8,707 nucleotides of DNA from an uncultured Armatimonadota bacterium. GTDB lineage: Bacteria > Armatimonadota > Armatimonadia > Armatimonadales > Armatimonadaceae. This document shows positions 1-6,596 of the stretch, piece by piece (positions within the stretch are counted from its first letter, which is position 1; each line of letters opens with the position of its first letter). The stretch covers positions 1 to 8,707 of the forward strand of contig CAIWTR010000257.1 in NCBI GenBank assembly GCA_903915615.1. The letters run 5' to 3'. A program made the translations under genes and the position numbers. The notes under the pieces were generated by a model that searched no databases, was not told the DNA's origin, and saw nothing but the letters and a program-made list of their open reading frames with translations.

Positions 1-1022
1 GCAATGATAACTCCAACTTCCCCACGCGGGACCATTCCCACACCGATAATCATCGCAGAACGAACGCCCAGCGGTGCCGCTGCAAACCCCGAGCCGACCA
101 ATTTGCTGACCACGGCAACCACAACGTAAACCGCGAGCAACAGAGCCGCTTGGATACTGGAAATGCTTCGCAAATCGACCATCGCGCCTGTAAGCACAAA
201 GAAAAATGGCGTGAGAAACACAAGGAGTGGTTGAACCTGTTTCTCGATTTCTTTGCTTTGCGGATGATCCGCGAAGAGCATTCCTGCGAGAAACGCTCCT
301 ACGATGGCGGCAAGGCCAGTCATTTCAGCTGTTACCGCAAGCCCAAGACACAAAACCATTGCCATCACGAAAGGACTCAGCGGTCCAATCCCCGTGTTGC
401 TTCGTGATAGTCGCTTCACGATGAGGGGGCCGACAGCAATGGTGAGCGTTAGGAAGAGCCCTGCCTCGGCAAATGGAAGGATAAGGGCCATTGGGGATGC
501 CCCACCGGCAGCAAGCGCACTTACGCCCACGAGAATCAGCATCGCCAGCACATCATCGATCACTGCGGCCGCAAGAATTACTTTTGACTCCAACAGACCG
601 AGTGCTCCCTCATCATGGAGAACACGCGCCGTTATCCCGGCAGATGTCGCGATAAAGCAACAAGCGATGTAGAGATGATTAGTTGTCCCGGCTCCATTCG
701 AACGCACGAGAAGATATGCGGCAACAAACGGAACGATGACACCAAAGACTGCGACGCTTGACCCAAGCTTACCAACACTGAGGAGGCGCTTCAGGGGTGA
801 TTCAAGACCTACAGTGAACAGTAAAAATGTTGCCCCGATGGTCGAAAGTGTAGAAAGAACTGGACCTGGCTGAATCCACCCAAGACAGGATGAACCCAGT
901 AACACCCCTATCAGTAACTCACCTACAACACTAGGTAACTTTGCAATCCGAGCTGCCGCTGCACCAAGATGGGCTCCAGCAAAAACAACTAGCAGAACAA
1001 CCAGCTCGGATGCATGGGTCAC
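1..1022 (-). CDS. CPA2-family cation:proton antiporter, 3' end cut by window edge
   Basis: Integral membrane exchanger swapping Na+ or K+ for H+ across the cytoplasmic membrane. 340 complete codons are visible, and the gene continues past base 1. Translating the reverse complement gives an almost uninterrupted series of hydrophobic segments. Family landmarks are SAGITARVL at residues 127-135, the ion-binding AVIDD with tandem Asp156-Asp157, and GMVPRGEVGV near 329-338 (the conserved PRGE(V/I)G helix). The DD pair is typical of electrogenic NapA-like exchangers; that this one is electrogenic is inference. The GTG start at 1022 shares one base with the hisG stop (TAGTG) and has AAGG ten bases upstream, inside hisG, so translational coupling is likely. 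No C-terminal TrkA-N/RCK domain can be seen, because that part would lie outside the window. The family call is confident; the ion is unknown. Confidence 0.9.
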   Translation of the reverse strand, partial: MTHASELVVLLVVFAGAHLGAAAARIAKLPSVVGELLIGVLLGSSCLGWIQPGPVLSTLSTIGATFLLFTVGLESPLKRLLSVGKLGSSVAVFGVIVPFVAAYLLVRSNGAGTTNHLYIACCFIATSAGITARVLHDEGALGLLESKVILAAAVIDDVLAMLILVGVSALAAGGASPMALILPFAEAGLFLTLTIAVGPLIVKRLSRSNTGIGPLSPFVMAMVLCLGLAVTAEMTGLAAIVGAFLAGMLFADHPQSKEIEKQVQPLLVFLTPFFFVLTGAMVDLRSISSIQAALLLAVYVVVAVVSKLVGSGFAAAPLGVRSAMIIGVGMVPRGEVGVII

Positions 1023-1891
1023 TAATGAACGACCTTGGACAGGCTATATTCGACAATCCCCTCAGCACCGGCGCGCTTGAGGCGGGGAATAAGGTCGCGG
1101 CTGGTTTTATCCTCGACAATAATTTCGAGTGCAAATCCAGAGTCACCGTAGAGTGGCGATACAGTCGGTTTGCGAAGCGCTGGCAACTGATCAACGACGC
1201 GTTGCAAATTAGACTCAGAAACATTCATTTTGAGACCAACAAGCTCACCGGCACGGAGCGCACCCGTCAAAAGCATCGCCATGTTCTCAATCTGTCCACG
1301 CTTGACATCATCAGCCCAAGATGCGTGGTTACAGACAAAGCGGGTTGTCGATGTCAATAGCGTGTCAACAATACGCAAGTTGTGCGCGCGTAAACTAGAT
1401 CCAGTTTCTGTGTTGACGACAATGGCATCGGCGAGCGCTGGGACCTTGACTTCACACGCACCCCAAGAAAACTCGACCTTGGCGCTCACCCCGTGTTTGG
1501 CCAGATAGCGCTCAGTCAGCTGGACGTATTCGGTGGCGATCCGTTTCCCCTCAAGGTCCTTGATCGACTCCACACCGTCATTTTGACCAGCAGCCAAAAC
1601 GACGCGAATCGGATTACGCGTTGCCTTTGAATAGGCCAGCTCACAGATTTCGTGAACATCGGCGCCGCAGTCCTCAATCCAGTCCTTGCCGGTAAGCCCC
1701 GCATCGATGATTCCATCTTCGAGGTAACGAGGGAGCTCCTGTGGCCTGATGAGCGTGATACTCAGCGATGCGTCATCCACGACTGGTTGATACGACCTAG
1801 AATCGACCCGGATGTTCCAGCCAGCTTTAGCAAACAATGAAAACGTGGCGTCCTGAAGACTTCCTTTGGGTAATCCTAACCTAAGCGACAT
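1022..1891 (-). CDS. hisG: ATP phosphoribosyltransferase, long form
   Basis: First enzyme of histidine biosynthesis: joins ATP and PRPP to give phosphoribosyl-ATP in the cytoplasm. The 289 residues match the long, self-regulated HisG form, which does not need HisZ. Visible landmarks are GLPKGSLQ at 6-13, DAGLTGKDWI at 63-72, RIATEYVQLTERYL at 117-130, and the PRPP-loop region NTETGSSLRAHNL at 160-172. A C-terminal ACT-like regulatory domain spans about 213-289 and contains RKPTVSPL; this domain binds histidine for feedback inhibition in characterised long-form enzymes. The ATG has GAGG five bases upstream and the family N-terminus begins right there, so the start is well supported. It is first in a minus-strand pair with the antiporter. 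No other his gene is visible, so it is either isolated or at the edge of a dispersed pathway. Confidence 0.96.
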   Translation of the reverse strand: MSLRLGLPKGSLQDATFSLFAKAGWNIRVDSRSYQPVVDDASLSITLIRPQELPRYLEDGIIDAGLTGKDWIEDCGADVHEICELAYSKATRNPIRVVLAAGQNDGVESIKDLEGKRIATEYVQLTERYLAKHGVSAKVEFSWGACEVKVPALADAIVVNTETGSSLRAHNLRIVDTLLTSTTRFVCNHASWADDVKRGQIENMAMLLTGALRAGELVGLKMNVSESNLQRVVDQLPALRKPTVSPLYGDSGFALEIIVEDKTSRDLIPRLKRAGAEGIVEYSLSKVVH

Positions 1892-1896
1892 CCGAA

Positions 1897-1900
1897 CCTC
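1897..1900 (-). promoter_or_regulatory. Shine-Dalgarno of hisG
   Basis: Read on the minus strand, GAGG (within AGTGAGG) lies five bases before the hisG ATG. It supports that start. No convincing -35/-10 pair for hisG was found in the 86-bp gap. Confidence 0.7.
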
Positions 1901-1963
1901 ACTTGCGAACCGTTAATTTACATTCATGTTACCTCAAGCCCTCTCCCACCCGGTGTGCATCGG

Positions 1964-1969
1964 TATAAT
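1964..1969 (+). promoter_or_regulatory. -10 box of a near-leaderless lysS promoter
   Basis: A perfect TATAAT lies eight bases before the lysS ATG (1978). With normal -10 to +1 spacing, transcription would begin at about 1976-1978, at or next to the start codon, leaving no room for a Shine-Dalgarno; none is present. No recognisable -35 lies 16-18 bases upstream (that stretch is CT-rich). Leaderless mRNAs with this geometry are common in Actinobacteria and Deinococcus-Thermus. The box is seen directly; the transcription start is inferred. Confidence 0.65.
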
Positions 1970-1977
1970 GACCCGTT

Positions 1978-3468
1978 ATGCACCTTGACCCTCTTCGCCT
2001 TGAAAAACGAGACCGCCTCGCGGCTGCTGGACTGGATCCATTTGCACCGGAGCGCTATGAGAGAACACACGCGATCGCTGCTGTTCGGCAGGCTGGATCG
2101 GATGAAATCGGTAGCGAGGTATCCGTCGCCGGTCGAATCGTCTCACAGCGTGGAAACTTCTTTGACATCATGGATGGCTCTGGCCGTGGCCAGATTTATC
2201 TAGATAAAGAAGTCCTCGATGAAGGCACTATTGACATCCTGAAGACAAACCTCGATCTGGGTGACTTCGTCGGTGTCAAAGGCATCATTTTTGCGACGAA
2301 GAAAGGTGACCTCGCCGTCAAGGCTGTTCAGGTTACTCCCCTTGCCAAAGCGCTTGCGGATGCGGGTGCGGTTCTAGGCAAGGAATACCGGACACCAGAA
2401 GGTGTGATCAAGCGTGCTGAGCACCTACAGGATGCCGAAACCCGCTACCGGATGCGTTACTGTGACCTCTTTGTTAACCAAGAAGCCAGAACGGTTCTCC
2501 TACAGCGTGTGAAAATCACACGGGCTATTCGCGAATATCTTGACACCGATGGCTACCTTGAAGTCGAAACACCTGTGTTGCACCTTGAAGCTGGTGGTGC
2601 GCACGCACGCCCCTTCAAGACGCATCACAATGCGCTTGACATTGACCTCACACTGCGCATCGCATTGGAGCTTCATCTTAAGCGTCTTATCGTAGGTGGC
2701 ATTGATAAGGTCTACGAAATCGGCCGCGTCTTCCGTAATGAAGGCATCAGCACTCGGCATAACCCCGAGTTCTCCCTGCTTGAGCTTTACGAGGCATACA
2801 CCGACCTCGATGGCATGATGGACCTCGTTGAGCGATTGTTCCGCCACATCTGCAATACGCTTTATGGCTCGGACATCCTTACGACCCAGGATGGCACAGA
2901 GATTGATTTCTCGAAGCCATGGGTTCGCTTACCGATGCTCGAAGGGATTGCCATCAATGCCGGAATTCCAGCAAGTGCATTTGAAACACTGGAATCTGCA
3001 AAGGCCGCGATGGAATCTGTTGGAATTGATGCATCCAAAGAAACAACCGTCGGCGGAATCATCGAAAAAATCCACGAACAGTTTACGCAGCCAAAGCTTA
3101 TCCAACCGACGTTCATTACCGATTTCCCGCTCGAGACAAGCCCCCTTGCGCGTAAATGCCCTGGTAACCCAGCGCTTACCCGGCGTTTTGAAAGCTATAT
3201 CCTGCGTCAAGAGATTGGAAATGCCTTCTCTGAAATCAACGATCCTGTGGACCAACGGGAGCGCTTCCTGAACCAGGTCGAGCAGAAGGCAAGTGGAAAT
3301 GTGGAAGCCCAGCCAATGGACGAGGACTTCCTCCGTGCATTGTCTTACGGAATGCCTCCAACTGGTGGATTTGGGATGGGAATCGATCGCGTTGCGATGA
3401 TCTTTACTGGGGCGGCATCGATTCGCGATGTCCTCTTCTTCCCTCTCCTTCGCCCGGAACAGTTTTGA
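1978..3468 (+). CDS. lysS: Lysyl-tRNA synthetase, class II
   Basis: Charges tRNA-Lys with lysine using ATP. At 496 residues it is normal for bacterial LysRS. The N-terminal anticodon-binding OB fold covers roughly 48-120. The class II catalytic core follows: motif 1 region near 184-201 (YLEVETPVL), GGAHARPF at 206-213, motif 2 VYEIGRVFRNEG at 245-256 with Arg253 and Glu255, NPEFSLLELYEAYTD at 262-276, and motif 3 GGFGMGIDRVAMIFTG at 463-478 with Arg471. The C-terminus RDVLFFPLLRPEQF is typical of the family. ATG 1978 fits the family N-terminus but has no Shine-Dalgarno; a TATAAT box just upstream suggests a leaderless message. The last four bases overlap the start of the sensor kinase gene, so the two are probably cotranscribed. 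The usual Pro before GGA is Ala here, a minor oddity. Confidence 0.97.
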   Translation: MHLDPLRLEKRDRLAAAGLDPFAPERYERTHAIAAVRQAGSDEIGSEVSVAGRIVSQRGNFFDIMDGSGRGQIYLDKEVLDEGTIDILKTNLDLGDFVGVKGIIFATKKGDLAVKAVQVTPLAKALADAGAVLGKEYRTPEGVIKRAEHLQDAETRYRMRYCDLFVNQEARTVLLQRVKITRAIREYLDTDGYLEVETPVLHLEAGGAHARPFKTHHNALDIDLTLRIALELHLKRLIVGGIDKVYEIGRVFRNEGISTRHNPEFSLLELYEAYTDLDGMMDLVERLFRHICNTLYGSDILTTQDGTEIDFSKPWVRLPMLEGIAINAGIPASAFETLESAKAAMESVGIDASKETTVGGIIEKIHEQFTQPKLIQPTFITDFPLETSPLARKCPGNPALTRRFESYILRQEIGNAFSEINDPVDQRERFLNQVEQKASGNVEAQPMDEDFLRALSYGMPPTGGFGMGIDRVAMIFTGAASIRDVLFFPLLRPEQF

Positions 3469-4664
3469 GTCTGCCTGACAAATCGCCCGTAAATGCCGCC
3501 GAGCTTTTTTCAGCGGCAACCCGCGCAGCCGCTGACATTCTGGCAAGTTCAACCGGTGTCGATGCGCTTGAGCATCTTGCTGACACAGCGTGTCGTCTTG
3601 TAGGAGCACGCTACGCCGCGATTGGCGTGGCGAACGCCGAAGGCACTGGCTTGGATGAGTTTGTTGTTTCCGGAATGTCCGAAGAAGCCAAGCTCCTCCT
3701 GCCAAACAAGCCCAAAGGGATTGGTCTGCTGGGATTCCTGATCAATAGACAAACGCCGCTCAGACTCGATGACATCAGTGAACACCCATCAAGCGTTGGA
3801 TTTCCGCCAAACCACCCACCAATGAAGTCGTTTCTCGGCGTTCCTCTCTGTCACGGCGGTGTGTGTCTTGGTTCTCTCTACCTCACGGAAAAAGAGGGGG
3901 GATTTTCGGAGGAAGATGAAATCCTCATCGATGCCCTCCGTCTACAGCTTTGTGTTGGGATTCGAAATCTCCAAATGGTTAGGCGTCAGCAAGCGTTGTC
4001 ACATCGCCTGCTAACCGCACAGGAGGAAGAGCGTAAGGCAACCGCCGCCGACCTCCACGATTCGCTGACACAGCTTGTGTTCGCAGCTCGTGCTCATCTG
4101 GACTCGTACTGTGCCCGAACATCGACAAAGTCTGATCCAGACTTAGAGATCGCTACCAAGTACCTCCGCGATGCTGGAATTGAGTGCCGGAACCTGATCA
4201 AGCGAATGCGGGTACTTGAGCTTGAGGATATGGGGTTTGTCGCCGCAATTGGGCAGTTGATTGATGAAGAACAAGCCAGAGCAGGGTGGGATACGACAAA
4301 CTTCTCCACAAATGTGCAGGATGATGACCTTCATCCCATGCTCGCAGTGTCCATTTATCGTCTCGTTCAGGAAGCACTGAACAACGTACGTAAACATGCC
4401 AGTGCGACAGCCGTGGATGTAAATGTTGAGCAAGTTACTCAAAATGACCGCAGGTCTGTAACACTGATTGTCATAGATAATGGATCTGGTTTTGATGTCA
4501 ATGCCGTTCACCAGTCGTTCGAACACATCGGACTACAAAACATGCGGGAACGCACACAGCTGTTTGGAGGTTCGTTTCGAATCGAGTCGGACAGTGCGAC
4601 AGGAACGACCATTCGCATTCGATTGTTCCCAGATGCTATTCCAACATCATTAGGAATATCGTGA
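3465..4664 (+). CDS. Soluble GAF-domain sensor histidine kinase, DosS/DevS-like
   Basis: Two-component sensor of 399 residues with no transmembrane segment or signal peptide, hence cytoplasmic. Order: one GAF domain (about 25-170); HisKA_3 dimerisation domain with DLHDSLTQ at 196-203, phospho-acceptor His198 and the DxxxQ phosphatase-type motif Asp199-Gln203; HATPase_c with N-box EALNN at 303-307, DNGSGF at 338-343 and GLQNMRER at 356-363. The GAF sequence LRLDDISEHPSSVGFPP followed by NHPPM and FLGVP closely resembles M. tuberculosis DosS. His117 and Tyr139 align with the DosS heme ligand His149 and distal Tyr171, with the same 22-residue spacing. Heme and O2/NO/CO sensing are therefore plausible but inferred; DosS has two GAF domains, this has one. 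The TTG start overlaps the lysS stop (TTGA), with GGAA five bases upstream. The adjacent response regulator is the likely partner. Confidence 0.92.
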   Translation: MSLPDKSPVNAAELFSAATRAAADILASSTGVDALEHLADTACRLVGARYAAIGVANAEGTGLDEFVVSGMSEEAKLLLPNKPKGIGLLGFLINRQTPLRLDDISEHPSSVGFPPNHPPMKSFLGVPLCHGGVCLGSLYLTEKEGGFSEEDEILIDALRLQLCVGIRNLQMVRRQQALSHRLLTAQEEERKATAADLHDSLTQLVFAARAHLDSYCARTSTKSDPDLEIATKYLRDAGIECRNLIKRMRVLELEDMGFVAAIGQLIDEEQARAGWDTTNFSTNVQDDDLHPMLAVSIYRLVQEALNNVRKHASATAVDVNVEQVTQNDRRSVTLIVIDNGSGFDVNAVHQSFEHIGLQNMRERTQLFGGSFRIESDSATGTTIRIRLFPDAIPTSLGIS

Positions 4665-4710
4665 GAGGCATCCCAGAACGGACGCCCGGAATGAAAGTGA
4701 GAGCCAAGTC

Positions 4711-5352
4711 ATGAATCAGGTACGAGTCATTATCATTGATGATCACGCGATCTGGCGTGGAGGCCTTCGTAGTTTGCTGTCCGGGACAGAGTTTGACATT
4801 ATTGCAGAAGGTGTAGATGGACAAGATGCTGTCCCGTTGGCCAAGGAACACGAAGCCGATCTACTCCTGATGGACATCCGCATGCCGAAAACAGATGGCT
4901 TGGTGGCATTGACGCAGGTTAAAGCACTCTTCCCCATGCTTCCTGTTATTCTGTTGACAACCTACGAGAATCCGACATTCGTTGCGCGGGCACTTGCTGG
5001 TGGTGCTGCAGGATACCTCCTCAAAGGCGTCGAACGGGATGAGCTGCTGGCAACGATGCGTGCGGTTCTAGCGGGTGATTCCACCCTGAATCGTGATGAC
5101 TTCCTACGTGCACTGCGCTCAACCGGTCCGCTGACGGGTGCGAAAATGGATATTCCAGAACCGCTAACGGTTCGCGAGGAAGAAGTACTACGGCTTGTGA
5201 CAACAGGATTATCCAATAAAGAAATTGCTGGCCTGTTGTTCATCAGTGATGGCACTGTCAAATCCCATGTCGAGCACATTCTTCGAAAACTTGGCGTTTC
5301 TGATCGTGCTCAAGCCGCAGTCTGGGCTGTCAGAAACGGTCTGGTCGAGTAA
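4711..5352 (+). CDS. NarL/FixJ-family response regulator (DosR/DevR-like)
   Basis: DNA-binding transcriptional regulator, 213 residues, the normal length for the family. The receiver domain (about 4-120) has the acidic pair Asp10-Asp11, phospho-acceptor Asp55 in LLMDIRMP, Thr83/Thr84 and Lys105 in YLLKG. The C-terminal LuxR-type helix-turn-helix is at about 150-205, with LTVREEEVLRLV at 152-163, GLSNKEIA at 166-173 and GTVKSHVEHILRKLGV at 181-196. It lies 46 bp after the sensor kinase gene and is probably phosphorylated by it. ATG 4711 is the only reasonable start; GTGAGAG seven bases upstream is a weak ribosome site. The following gene encodes a universal stress protein, a typical target of DosR regulators. 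Calling it DosR-like rests on the neighbouring kinase and USP, not on a diagnostic residue in the regulator. Confidence 0.95.
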   Translation: MNQVRVIIIDDHAIWRGGLRSLLSGTEFDIIAEGVDGQDAVPLAKEHEADLLLMDIRMPKTDGLVALTQVKALFPMLPVILLTTYENPTFVARALAGGAAGYLLKGVERDELLATMRAVLAGDSTLNRDDFLRALRSTGPLTGAKMDIPEPLTVREEEVLRLVTTGLSNKEIAGLLFISDGTVKSHVEHILRKLGVSDRAQAAVWAVRNGLVE

Positions 5353-5362
5353 CCCGAATACA

Positions 5363-5377
5363 TCATCTGGCAGATGA
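5363..5377. repeat. 15-bp palindrome between response regulator and USP genes
   Basis: Two perfect 7-bp arms, TCATCTG and CAGATGA, are separated by a single G. It begins 10 bases after the regulator stop and ends three bases before the TTG start of the USP gene. It is too short-looped to be a good RNA hairpin or terminator and has no T-run, so a DNA operator for a dimeric protein is the likelier reading. It does not match the mycobacterial DosR box. Confidence 0.55.
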
Positions 5378-5380
5378 ACT

Positions 5381-6484
5381 TTGCAGCTTGATGACAGATA
5401 CTCAAGCGTGCACAATTTGTCTACATCACTTGTAACCTGCCATCACTGCAGTGTCATTGGACGTTCAAAATCTGGACGATCAACGCTGCCCGCCGGATGG
5501 TGGGTACAAAACCTGAATGGTCGGGAGCAAGTGCTGTGTCCGCAATGTGCGCAAATTAGTATTCCATTTGTGCATAGGAGCAAACAGATGAATGTTCTCG
5601 TTGGAATTGCTGAAACGTCTGGTGCTGAACCTCCTCAGTCCCTCCAAATCCTGACAGACCTTGGTTTCCCTGGCTTAAAATTGGACTTAGTCCACATCAT
5701 TGCGCCACTGGTAGTCGCGGGATTCCCAACCGAAGTTGTTACAGCAGCCGAAGCTGTGATGTGGAATAGCGAAAACGAGGCGGCTGCAGCTCTCAGTTTT
5801 ATGGAGTCTCTGTCACAAGGCATGATTGCGGCTGGAGATACCGTAAATCAAGTTGGCGTGCACGTGCTCGATGGCGCTCCCGCATATGAGCTCCTTCACT
5901 TTGCCGATGCAAATGCGACACAGCTGGTTGCTGTCTGTGCTTCGACGAACTCAGCTATTGAGTCACTGCTAACAGGCTCTGTTGCACGAAATGTAACAAA
6001 CAATGCGCATCAGAGTGTCCTGATTGGACGCCCTCGACATCAGACTGGAAAGCTCCGCATCGTTCTTGGTACAGACCATTCCGAATATGCAAACACATGC
6101 ATCGAGCAGTTCATCGGATGGAGCCCGCGGGGAATTGAAAGTATCTCTGTTGTGACAGCCTACGAAGACACTCTCCTGCGGTCTCGAGCCGCAGATATCG
6201 GAGTGACAGGTATCAACGCGGCGGATACCGTCCGGGATGCTATCTCCGTTCGGACAACATCTGTGGCCAAGCGGCTAAAGTTAATCAGCCCCAAAACGCA
6301 CGCTTCCGTCCTTGTGGGATCACCAGCATCGGCAATTCGGCAGGTCGCAGAAGAAACGAACGCCGATGTCATCATCGTTTGTGCAAAGGGCCACTCAATG
6401 CTTGAGCGATTGACACTTGGTTCAACAAGCTTGTCATTAGCCATTGATGCCCCATGCTCGGTGCTGGTCTTACGCCACCACTAA
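5381..6484 (+). CDS. Tandem universal stress protein with N-terminal zinc-ribbon-like extension
   Basis: 367 residues from TTG 5381. Residues 1-69 carry Cys20-x2-Cys23 and Cys53-x2-Cys56 around a LPAGW segment (36-40), a likely small zinc-binding domain. Two UspA domains follow, about 70-217 and 224-367. The second keeps part of the ATP-binding signature: CAKG at 334-337, then nine residues, then GST at 347-349, with the first Gly of G-2x-G replaced by Cys. The first domain keeps only the late GS (199-200), so nucleotide binding there is doubtful. USPs act in cytoplasmic stress and hypoxia survival. The start is uncertain: TTG 5381 and in-frame GTG 5408 lack good ribosome sites, whereas ATG 5588 (residue 70), at the beginning of the first USP domain, has AGGAG seven bases upstream. 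The C-x2-C pairs argue that the upstream part is translated, so two forms may exist. Confidence 0.87.
   Translation: MQLDDRYSSVHNLSTSLVTCHHCSVIGRSKSGRSTLPAGWWVQNLNGREQVLCPQCAQISIPFVHRSKQMNVLVGIAETSGAEPPQSLQILTDLGFPGLKLDLVHIIAPLVVAGFPTEVVTAAEAVMWNSENEAAAALSFMESLSQGMIAAGDTVNQVGVHVLDGAPAYELLHFADANATQLVAVCASTNSAIESLLTGSVARNVTNNAHQSVLIGRPRHQTGKLRIVLGTDHSEYANTCIEQFIGWSPRGIESISVVTAYEDTLLRSRAADIGVTGINAADTVRDAISVRTTSVAKRLKLISPKTHASVLVGSPASAIRQVAEETNADVIIVCAKGHSMLERLTLGSTSLSLAIDAPCSVLVLRHH
5386..5407. repeat. Short inverted repeat before an alternative GTG start
   Basis: GCTTGA and TCAAGC form 6-bp perfect arms separated by 10 bases, ending immediately before the in-frame GTG at 5408. If the USP gene began at GTG 5408 this would be a leader or operator element; if it begins at TTG 5381 it lies in coding sequence and may be chance. 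Confidence 0.3.
5576..5580 (+). promoter_or_regulatory. Strong internal Shine-Dalgarno in the USP gene
   Basis: AGGAG lies seven bases before the in-frame ATG 5588, exactly at the boundary between the zinc-ribbon-like extension and the first USP domain. It is the best ribosome site in this gene and would give a 298-residue USP-only product. Confidence 0.65.
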
Positions 6485-6507
6485 CACCAGCGATGGGCCC
6501 AGTTGGT

Positions 6508-6534
6508 TCGATTGGAAAAACATTTCCAAGTCGA
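6508..6534. repeat. Hairpin/palindrome downstream of the USP gene
   Basis: TTGGAAA (6512-6518) and TTTCCAA (6523-6529) pair around a 4-base loop. The stem extends with TCGA on both sides past a one-base bulge (6530). It starts 24 bases after the USP stop. It lacks a T-run on either strand, so it is a weak terminator at best; an operator or an mRNA-stabilising stem is equally possible. Confidence 0.5.
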
Positions 6535-6573
6535 TATTGCCAATCACGAGAAAAAATATCCTCCGGTGTGACT

Positions 6574-6582
6574 TGATAGAAT
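6574..6582 (+). promoter_or_regulatory. Extended -10 promoter of ychF
   Basis: TGATAGAAT at 6574-6582 is an extended -10 element (TGn followed by TAGAAT, one mismatch to TATAAT). It predicts transcription from about 6589 and a leader of about 16 bases. No good -35 lies 17 bases upstream, which is tolerable for extended -10 promoters. Confidence 0.5.
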
Positions 6583-6591
6583 AGAAACTCC

Positions 6592-6596
6592 GGAGG
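6592..6596 (+). promoter_or_regulatory. Shine-Dalgarno of ychF
   Basis: GGAGG eight bases before TTG 6605 decides that start; no ATG or GTG alternative lies near the family N-terminus. The site lies inside the right arm of the inverted repeat described separately. Confidence 0.85.

Noticed and set aside
150..672. Plus-strand open frames over the left edge
   Set aside because: The minus strand here encodes the antiporter with its DD and PRGEVG motifs; the plus frames are shadows.
941..1360. 139-residue plus-strand open frame
   Set aside because: Lies antisense to the well-supported hisG and antiporter genes; no recognisable motifs.
1892..1963. Promoter for hisG on the minus strand of the divergent gap
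   Set aside because: TAAATT- and TTGAGG-like words are present but not at a workable spacing, so no call was made.
2929..3705. 258-residue minus-strand open frame across the end of lysS and start of the kinase
   Set aside because: Antisense shadow: both plus-strand frames there encode clear conserved domains, and the minus translation is low-complexity and rich in Arg, Cys and His with no family resemblance.
4143..4526. 127-residue minus-strand open frame within the kinase gene
   Set aside because: Antisense to the HATPase domain, whose N-box and DNGSGF motifs are intact on the plus strand.
6410..6439. TTGACA inside the 3' end of the USP gene as a promoter -35
   Set aside because: No acceptable -10 lies 16-18 bases downstream, and it is in coding sequence.
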